Part shown: positions 49,246 to 56,913 of the stretch, piece by piece
Layout of the letters: each line of letters opens with the position of its first letter
Position numbering within the stretch: position 1 is the first letter of the stretch
NCBI RefSeq assembly: GCF_001039355.2
Contig: NW_019775392.1
Coordinates: 1-56,913, forward strand
Length of the DNA stretch: 56,913 bases
Source of the DNA: Lingula anatina
Lineage: Eukaryota > Brachiopoda > Lingulata > Lingulida > Lingulidae
Reading direction: 5' to 3'
Notes under the pieces: generated by a model
Seen by the model: the letters and a program-made list of their open reading frames with translations, nothing else
Told to the model about the DNA's origin: nothing
The model's database searches: none
Position numbers and translations under genes: made by a program

Positions 49246-49434
49246 GAGCACATTCAGGACAGAAGACTAATAGATCTGCAGATCAAATATGGCAACCCAC
49301 TAAAAAGCTTGTCACTTAATTCCTGATTAGACACTGAATATATTCCCTATGGGGATTAAGCAACAAGTATTAGCATTTAGTGGGTGGCCATATTTGATCC
49401 AGGGATCTGTTAGTTCACTGTTCTGAATGTGCTC
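49246..49434. mobile_element. MITE family member A, copy 1
   Basis: GAGCACATTCAG starts the left end and its inverse ends the right. The inner arms ACTAA(T/C)AGATC..GATCAAATATGG complete terminal repeats of about 55 bp. The middle (TTAATTCCTGATTAG.CAC) matches copy 2 at 50152-50336. About 189 bp, non-coding. Confidence 0.8.
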
Positions 49435-49520
49435 ATTGACAAATAACATCATACAGAACCTGGGTAGGGGGTAAAACTTATATTTACAATGGGTATGTAT
49501 ACAAAACTGATGAAAGATAA

Positions 49521-49615
49521 TTGATAAATAAACATTTTCCAGTTTTTCACCACTTGAGAGTTANAAAGGATACTTGATAAATAAAAAAATTCCAGTTTTT
49601 CACCACTTGAGAGTT
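49521..49615. repeat. 53-bp-period direct repeat containing an ambiguous base
   Basis: TTGATAAATAAA followed by TTCCAGTTTTTCACCACTTG and AGAGTTA occurs twice. Position 49564, in the junction, is N, so the duplication may reflect an assembly join. Confidence 0.75.
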
Positions 49616-50151
49616 ACTTTTACACTTAGTCCCCATTCACTGTGGACATAATATACAGTGATGAAAGAGAGGGGACATTTTAAAAGTGGCAAACTACAGT
49701 CTCTTTGCAGTGAATATCAGAATTTTGTTTCGTTAACGTGAAATATGTACAAAATATATAGAAATTTACATGGGAACATTTTTAGTGCACAAGTGTTATT
49801 AAAAAGTACTGTATAGATGTTTATAAATAGTTTTTATAACTCTTTGAAATAAAATTGAAAGTCTACAGTCTACAGTTTTTGTTATGTTACTGTTTATCAT
49901 ACTTGTATTATTTTAGGTAATAAAGATTTTATCAACTGTATTCATAACTTTCAATTTTAATACACATCTTGAAAATGTATTTGACCTTTGTTTTTCTTAG
50001 AATTATCATTTCAACATTAAAAATGCACCAACCAACTTTTAATTATAAATAAGTATTAAATAATAATATTATCATTATTATTTGTTGTTGTTGTTATATT
50101 AATATGACTGTCTAAGAATATTAGGTTTAAGAGCTCAATTCCAACAAAAAT

Positions 50152-50336
50152 AAGTGCATTCAAAACATTGGACTAACAGATCTGCGGATCAAATTATGGC
50201 AACCCACTAACAAGCTTACCTCTTAATTCCTGATTAGTCACAGAACAGATTCCCTGCAGGGATTATGCAACAAGCATTCAAGTGGGTCAGCCATATTTGA
50301 TCTGCGGATCTGTTAGTCTCTGTACTGAATAACTTT
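50152..50336. mobile_element. MITE family member A, copy 2
   Basis: Same arms as the copy at 49246 (GACTAACAGATCTGCGGATC on the left, inverted on the right) and the same core. The outer ends are more diverged. The distance between copies is about 900 bp. Confidence 0.78.
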
Positions 50337-50771
50337 ATCTCTCTAGGTGATCAGATATGCATACCACCCTCTGGCTTTTGGGTTGAAAACAGAAAATGTG
50401 GTCATAATTAAAGCACGTTAAAAACAAAAGGAGGCATGCCAATCTGATTGCATTCAGCAAGAGTCCATGTGGAGTTGGATCGATTTACATAGACCAATAG
50501 TGTCATTGGGAATGAGTCCTTAATTGAGGCACTAGTAGATATGTCAGTGGCAATACTAAGATGAATAAAAATAAAATGATAAAAAGAAAGTGTAGTGATA
50601 GTTTCTAATATGATTCTTTTACTTCCAAAAGTGTTTTATGCGGTTCAAAGTGATAACATTATTTATATTAAAGAATCATGGACCACTGAAAGACAAAGTA
50701 TATTGCAAACTTTTTGAGAGGTAAAAAAACTAGGCCATGTCTCCCATTTCTCCCTTACAGATATCAAGTCA

Positions 50772-51100
50772 GCGACGTTGTATATGTGCGCACGCATGTT
50801 ATTACGTCGCTCATTCTTCTTTGTTACGTTAAAATGATACATACGTTACCATAAAGTGTGTAAATATTTTTTATTCTATTTTCATTGGTTGTCTCTCCTT
50901 TTGTGCGCCAACACTATTTTAATGAAACACAAATAAAAGACATAAGTGTTGGCCCACACAGCGAAAGAAAACCAATGAAAATAGAATAAATATTTACACG
51001 CTTCATTTTAACGTATGTATCGGTAACGTATGTATCATTTTAACGTAACAAAGAAGAATAAGCGACGTAAAAACAAGTGTGCGCACATATACAACGTCGC
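50772..51100. mobile_element. Near-palindromic long-TIR element
   Basis: GCGACGTTGTATATGTGCGC at the left is matched by its inverse at 51079-51100. The arms continue through ACGTCGCT..TTCTTCTTTGTTACG, AAATGATACATACGTTACC and ATTCTATTTTCATTGGTT, about 140 bp each, so almost the whole 329 bp can fold on itself. CpG content is higher than its surroundings. It is non-coding, and I found no clear target duplication. Confidence 0.75.
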
Positions 51101-52507
51101 ACGCAACCACAGAGTCGCGACAACAGAGAACAAACAATGAAATTAGAAAACAATACCTTTACGAATGATGCGTAACTCAGTAAACTGATTCTTATGTGAT
51201 TTGTTTTTTCTAAGAAGCATATTTGAGTTCATATGTACTGCTGCATAAAAATTAAAATGTTAGATATTCATGTACAAACCTTAGTCGCCACAACTCTAGT
51301 GTTAAATATTTACAGTGCTAGAGCAATAGGCGACATCATGTTTTAATTGGGATGCTTTAATAATAATAACCTCATTTATTTGGGATGAAGGTCTAAAGAT
51401 GGAAAAAACAAAATGGTTTGCTTGTGCAATAACCTGATGATAACGTTTAGATTGCGTTAAGCCGCATCGTGTCTTCTCTAACACAATCCCACAGTCAGTG
51501 CTATTATTATGTAAACCAGGTGAGCATTTGGGTGAGAAGTATTCAAATAGGACCAAGGTCAGCAGGAAGAGGAAGAAGCTTCACGTGCCACATTGCCACA
51601 ATTTCCACACGTAGACTGAAATTTTGGCACTGAGAATTGCTGTAGTTTGTTGTAAGTACTGTATAGATGATATAAGGCAACACTGATCGGTTTATGTTGA
51701 CGATATTTTATCCAAAAGTATGCATTTCCCACTTCAGGCGTAATGGCTCTTGGGTATATTTCATTGACATGAATGCCGAAATGAGCTTGAAAAGTTAAAT
51801 AACTTTTTATGTTCCTTTTTCCAGAAGGAAAGTATTTGCTCATAAAGAAGTGAGAAGATTATTCCAGCCGTCCAAAGGTCTGAACGCGTTATTCCGTCAA
51901 ACAAAGCAAGACGACAAAGCAGGTGATTACCGGTACATTCTCAGCTCCCAATGGGTGCCTTTTTATTTTTTGACAGCGAGCTGTACAAATATATCCTGTT
52001 TACTAAAGTTAACTGACAATAAACAAATTATTTTATAGAGAACTAGCCGCGACCAGGAAAGCAAACGTATATTTGCTAGGCACAGTCAACCTCCCTTGAC
52101 TTCAATTTTTTTCCTGATTGGATGCATTGGAATAAAGTAATTGGTAGAATCATTCTGAAGAGTTTTTAATAAGCAAATGTAGCAATAAAATCCTGAATTT
52201 ATATCACTCTACCCACAAAATATGCAAAATAATGTATAACTAAGAAAGTCAAAAACCAAACAAGATCATTGTTATTATTATTATGTATTTCATTTTGTCA
52301 GATCCTTAGATATTGTTATGAATTTTACTTAATCCATTTCATTTTTCATTTAATTTCATTGCCTCGTAACAACCGTCTACGATGAGATTGGACGCACTCC
52401 CAGCAAAGACATCAGATTCGTGAACGCCAGCGCCCGCACCCATGTCAACGTTGTCTTGCGTGTCGAAGTTTGTCGTATAGTTTTAACTTGCAGTTTAAGT
52501 TAAAACT
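51101..52507. other. No recognised gene; two unassigned minus-strand open frames
   Basis: Minus-strand open frames at 51559-51843 (94 codons, contains CGNCGN) and 51302-51556 (84 codons) follow each other but match nothing I know and lack supporting splice context. A CpG-richer patch at 52370-52480 reads MGAGAGVHESDVFAGS on the minus strand, again unrecognised. I do not call genes here. Confidence 0.35.
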
Positions 52508-52664
52508 TGCAGGGTTGACATTTGATTTGGTTTGAAATGTAATATTTGTTTTGGTTTGTAATATTCTGCATCAAAACATGTATCGAATGAAGTACAGCGT
52601 GCAACAAATGTTTTATTCATGAACCTTCTGATAAAAGGGACCAAATCCAAGCGTCAACCCTGCA
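52508..52664. mobile_element. Short inverted-repeat element, TGCAGGGTTGAC ends
   Basis: TGCAGGGTTGACATTTGATT at the left is matched, inverted, by TGCAGGGTTGACGCTTGGAT ending at 52664. The terminal repeats are about 25 bp, the element about 157 bp, non-coding. Confidence 0.6.
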
Positions 52665-54940
52665 CGTCGCTGGTTTATTATTATACATATGTAAATAAGT
52701 TGTAATACAGCACTCTATCCGCACACGATGTTTTTATCATAATTTAAAATTTTGTTCATACACACCAGTTCTCTAACCTGAAACGACACTTTTAAAATTA
52801 TCCTAAAACAAAAAAGTGCCTTGCTTAAGTGATCCATGAAAATAAAATTAATTGTTGTAAAATTATCATTAAGTGATGTGCAGGTAGAGCGCTGTAGTGG
52901 TGCGACCGATTTAATGTTTGATTGTAAAATTTTGTGTGGGCAAATATGTAATAAGACGCTTTGTTATGCACTCGAAAATACATTTTTTTTCATATTAAAT
53001 TGGATATGGATACAAATATTGATTTTAATGAAGTTAACTTTAAAAAAATAAGTAGACTCGTGCGTAAAATGTATACAGGAATCTTTTCTTCGAAGAATAT
53101 TTTACAAGAATCTTTTATTGGAAGAAATGTCCGAGATATAAAACTACAATAAGCTGTTAACACTATAATCCAAATTATGACACTTAAGAATTATCGGAAG
53201 TATGACATTGTAAAATGTGCTCAAGTTATTACAGAATTGCCTACACGGTAAATTATGGATATGACGCATGGTAAGAATAAACTTCCTGTGGTTCCCGCTG
53301 TTTTGATATACTAGTAGTATGTCTGATCTGTGATAGACCTATAGTTTTATTGCTGGGAGGGGGTAGAAATGTTTTTGTTGTCAGAAAATCAAACCAGGGG
53401 TTGGGTCGGGGTTTTTTTTCGAAATTTATATGTTTTTGTTATTTAAGAAGGAAAATTGGCTTTTTGCCTTCGTTACAAAGCGGAATTGTTAAGAGAAACA
53501 AAGTGTTTTATTTTGGCATCCTTTGACAATTAAAGTGTACATGCAGGACTGGCATTTATCGCATCCTTTTACAACTTGAAAAATCCTTATCATATTCTTA
53601 TCGTTAACCACAGTTGTCGCAAAGCTTTTTTTTTTGGGGGGGGGGGAGGGGGTATCGGTATTTCCTAGTAATTGGACGAACTTTTGTAGACTGTCAACTT
53701 TTGCCAATCCTCTAAAAACAAAGTAAAATCTTTATTGAATTAACATAAAATCTGCATACGTATCTGTTTTTATATTTGGTACATGGTGTATGATTTGGCC
53801 AGTTTACTGATTTATTGTTTAAAACCCTTTGTTTTGTGGAATTTGTCTAATCAAATGTGAAAAATCAAAATTTCATCAGAAAGAAGACACTTTGATTGGT
53901 AAGGCTAAAAGTTTAATAAAAAAATAAGAAGTTCAGTGTTTTATTTAATGCTGATCTTGTACTTGGTACTTTCTTTATTCTATATTTCGGTCGGGATCAA
54001 GGAGTGATTGAGAACAAAAGGCCTGATTAGGTGCCAGTCCTGCACGTGCTTTTGGATTATTTTTGCTGAGTGTTTCTGAATCACTGAGCACTAGTGACCG
54101 TAGAGTTATTTTAAGTAAACTTGTTTTTGCATAACCTTTTTAATTTTGTTTACGTAATATTGTATAAAATGACTATTGACTAGGATAAGGTTGTAAACTG
54201 ACCATGTCTTCATGCTGTTCTTGATTCGCACGGCGCATAAATTTGTTCCTATTTTAAGATTTAAAGAGAAGAAAAACATATTTATTTATCTATGAGAAAG
54301 CATTCATTACAGAACTGAATAATGTTTGACTGCTGTTTGGTGTTGTGTGTAATCATCAGCATGGGGACATACAGTAAGTTGTGGGGTCAGGAGTGTGTAC
54401 CCGTGTGCGGGGGGAACGCTTACATGAGATCATATGCATTTTGAATTTTCTATACTGTTACCACCCTTGAATTTGGATAAAAATGTCCCTAGAGAAATTT
54501 TGGATCAGTCACAAGACAAATACATCAAGTTCAACTTTGAAAGATTAATGTAAAAAACATCGTCAAATCTTCAACTTTCTCTTTTAACTCTGGGCAAAAA
54601 AACTGAGAATTTCATGTTCTGGTCAGTATTATATCGTCTTGTATGCAGTTTTCTTGAGCACTTTTTTAGAACCAAAATGATTGATCTTGAGCGACAATAT
54701 TCAAAATGCATAGAATCTCCCACACATTTAGATAGTTGTATTTAAGATTAATTTATATCTCAAATTGCGCAGTCGTTATGAAAATTACTTTTTATGTAGA
54801 GCCAAAACGTAATGTTAGGATTTTGTATACATCTGTATGGTGTAGTTGTTTGTATTTGTTATAATAAACGTACATAAAAGTTGTAAGAGATGATGTGCAA
54901 AATGTCACATGTTTATTCTTGATTTTCTTTTCTTCAGCTC
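52665..54940. other. AT-rich region without recognised features
   Basis: I see no coding sequence or strong repeat. A G run near 53636-53653 is the only low-complexity landmark. Confidence 0.45.
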
Positions 54941-55320
54941 GACTCGAACCTTTGGTTATCAACTTAGTCGTCGTCTTCCCTTTCTTGATCTGTCGCCTTA
55001 CCTACTGAGCCACTGTCTCAGTTCGCGTTTTTCCTCATTCGTATGATCCTCTTATAGTAGTTTGAATTGTTTATTTGGGTTTATTTTTGTAAAAGGTAAT
55101 TTGCTGGGACCTAGAAGCGCCAGGAATCGAACTGGGGACCTTCTGTCTCAGAGACAAGCGCGTTACCTACTCCTCTAAGTGTTCCCACCCACCTTCCCCG
55201 GGTAGACTTTCTTCTTATAGTAACCAAAGAAAAATTCTAATAGCACCCCTTTGTAATTCCAAAGTGCCCGAGCCAGGAATCGAACCCCAACCCCAGGCTT
55301 TCACTGAGCCATGTAGCCAT
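54941..55320 (-). repeat. Cluster of three tRNA-like units (Pol III box A/B patterns)
   Basis: Three minus-strand units carry a B-box-like GGTTCGA(T/G)TCC or AGTTCGATTCC preceded by an A-box-like stretch: 54941-55020 (TGGCTCAGTAGGTAAGGCG), 55106-55186 (GAGTAGGTAACGCGC) and 55264-55320 (GGCTACATGGCTCAGTG). The middle one can form an imperfect acceptor stem (GGGAAC with GGTCCC) and an anticodon-like loop CTCTGAG, but has mismatches in every arm. They look like tRNA-derived SINE heads or tRNA pseudogenes, not functional tRNAs. Confidence 0.5.
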
Positions 55321-55754
55321 CAGTAAAAACACTAAGACATTTTGTATGTTCAATAAGTGTTTTATTAAGAGCAATACAAATTGCTTTTATGTATTCAAAT
55401 ATTTATAAAACATATATCTGTAAAATATCATCGTCTTCAGTCTTTTTATTACTACAAGTTAAAAAGCGTTCTAGTATTTAAAAGAATATTATGATATTAT
55501 AGTATAATATTGTGATGCCTGCATTTAAATTCACTTGCAGGTGTATAAAATATAACATTCTTATATATTCGACTTGACAAATAAACTATTTACCACACTA
55601 ATGGTCTTATGTTTGTTCTTAATGACAAAAACAAAATATTTCAACTTCTTCAATAAAAAAAAAAATCTAGTCTTCGCCCTCCCCGAGGAGAGAGACCCAT
55701 TCTGGACTCACATGATCAAGTTCTCAAAATATTCCATCTCGCTCCAAATGTCAA

Positions 55755-55871
55755 TAGCTGACCCCTTTCAAATGTCCTGGGTCCGCCATTGTTTTTTTTT
55801 TTTTTTTTTTTTTTTTTTTNAACATCTGACCCCTTTAAAATGTCCTGGATCCGCCATTGTTTTTTTTTTTA
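55755..55871. repeat. Duplicated element end flanking a poly(T) run and an N
   Basis: CTGACCCCTTTCAAATGTCC followed by TGG(G/A)TCCGCCATTG and a T run occurs at 55759 and again at 55827. The first T run (28 T, 55792-55819) ends in N at 55820. The repeated part looks like the end of a mobile element with an A-rich tail on the other strand. Confidence 0.65.
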
Positions 55872-56130
55872 TATATAATAATGACAATTATGAGATTTTT
55901 ATTAAATGCTCTGTTTAAAATTGCACGCTTTTTTCAGCCAAACACTTATTGTTGGGAGCAAAAAACGGATACGCACTTTCGTTATGTGCAAAAAAAAATG
56001 TCAAAAGTCCTACATAAAAAATATATATATATACAACGTTTATACTAACAGCTATTGACAAACTGGAAAGACTAATGAACATTAGATAGTAAAATGAATA
56101 TGAAATAAAAAAATTCCTTGCAAAAACTAC

Positions 56131-56312
56131 TTAGAGAACAAACTACATGTTCACTTATGAAATTTGGGCTAAAATCCAATGGGCAGATCACGATATTTCT
56201 CATATTTCCTATAGTCTACTACATCCATTTCTAATTAGAAAACAAACTACATTTACATGAAATCAGGCTTAAAATCCAAGGGACAGATCGCGATTTTTCT
56301 CATATTTCCTAC
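56131..56312. repeat. Two-unit tandem repeat, about 104-bp period
   Basis: AACAAACTACAT.TTCA..TGAAAT, GGGCTAAAATCCAATGGGCA and TTTCTCATATTTCCTA at 56137 recur at 56241 with scattered mismatches. Confidence 0.75.
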
Positions 56313-56913
56313 ATCTTTTTTCAATTCGAAAAAAAAACCTTCTGAACATAAATTCGAATATACATTTCTGCATCATCTGGTCGATAGAATGATGCTGTTA
56401 AGACAGAATTGCCGAAAACAGTTAAATTTGGAAAATAAAGCAATTTTCATTCCCATAAATGTATTTGTTCAACAGATTAATGGCAAAAACATATATTTCA
56501 GGATAAAACGTGTACATATTTTACATTGTAAGAACTATGTTCAGAGATAAGTAAAACACGAAAATAGTGTCTTTTCCATCATATGAATGGTATTTACATG
56601 TACGAAATCAGCTTTTCAAGAAGGGATTTTTCTCAAATAGAAATGAAATTTCTTAATTCTACATACTTCACCTGAGACACAAAATAATCGATCTTGATTC
56701 GTAAAATGGCATCTCTTACTCAACAAGACAGCAAATACACAAATTTCAAAAGACGATAATCCTTTTTTCCCTTCTGAACATTGAAAGAAAGACACACAAT
56801 GAGCGTAAGTCGTCTCATTTTTTATTTCAGTACATTTGGAGAATGAGACTGAAGTTTACTAAAAACAGAAATTAAGAATTCGACACCGGACTTGTAGAAT
56901 TTATAAATGGATT
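56313..56913. other. No recognised feature
   Basis: AT-rich sequence to the end of the window. The longest frame is not recognisable and contains no motif. Confidence 0.4.

Noticed and set aside
51302-51843. Two adjacent minus-strand frames of 94 and 84 codons
   Set aside because: No family resemblance, no splice context and ordinary composition; could be chance. Left unannotated as genes.
52370-52480. Minus-strand CpG-richer stretch opening MGAGAGVHESDV
   Set aside because: The start resembles the RNF34-like MGAGAV only in four residues; no donor in phase and no further match, so no gene was called.
55106-55186. Candidate functional tRNA (Gln-like anticodon CTG)
   Set aside because: Mismatches occur in the acceptor and anticodon stems and the D arm is poor; better seen as a tRNA-derived repeat.

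Overview
This is eukaryotic, animal nuclear DNA. Coding sequence is broken into exons with GT-AG introns, the base composition is AT-rich, and the intergenic DNA is full of small inverted-repeat mobile elements, decayed transposase genes and simple repeats. The gene set (an RNF34/RFFL-type ubiquitin ligase, a TRANK1-like helicase, a C11orf54-like hydrolase), a truncated RTE-type retrotransposon and the abundance of short inverted-repeat elements fit a marine invertebrate. A bivalve or other lophotrochozoan is my best guess; I cannot fix the species.

Layout. 1-2267 is the 3' side of the first gene. 2268-5467 (minus) is a complete five-exon RNF34/RFFL homologue of 368 residues (FYVE-like zinc finger, two SAP-like motifs, RING). 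5.5-8.6 kb is intergenic and holds a decayed SAP-domain gene and two inverted-repeat elements. 8878-30221 (plus) is a TRANK1 homologue of about 3,165 residues in 24 exons (TPRs, ankyrin-type repeats, a UvrD-like superfamily 1 helicase core and a long C-terminal region). All helicase motifs are intact. It is head-to-head with the RNF34 homologue. 32374-32547 (minus) is the last exon of a C11orf54-like ester hydrolase, with no partner exons recognisable in the window.

33160-41157 is a direct segmental copy of the promoter, exons 1-2 and on to exon 10 of the TRANK1-like gene (8582-16855). The copy stops in the intron after the tenth exon. It is a pseudogene: stop codons and an insertion hit its second exon, yet the following eight exons keep open frames, phases and splice sites. 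Comparing the two copies shows filled and empty sites for several mobile elements: a minisatellite-bearing insert with a 10-bp target duplication, a TTA-site MITE, a CACTA-ended MITE and a Harbinger-like element.

41.2-48.5 kb is a graveyard of transposon-related coding relics, mostly on the minus strand: Tc1/mariner-type, a ZNF862-like zinc-finger exon, a MULE domain and a PIF/Harbinger transposase. 48.5-56.9 kb shows no gene I can recognise. It holds palindromic elements, a MITE pair, tRNA-like boxes and short tandem repeats.

Functional reading. The DNA in front of the TRANK1-like start has a palindromic kappa-B motif and an ETS-IRF composite motif, and intron 1 has an ISRE-core motif. All three are identical in both copies. 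An inducible, perhaps immune-type promoter is an inference worth testing. Exon coordinates were read by eye from splice signals and checked by phase arithmetic; no alignment or transcript evidence was available.
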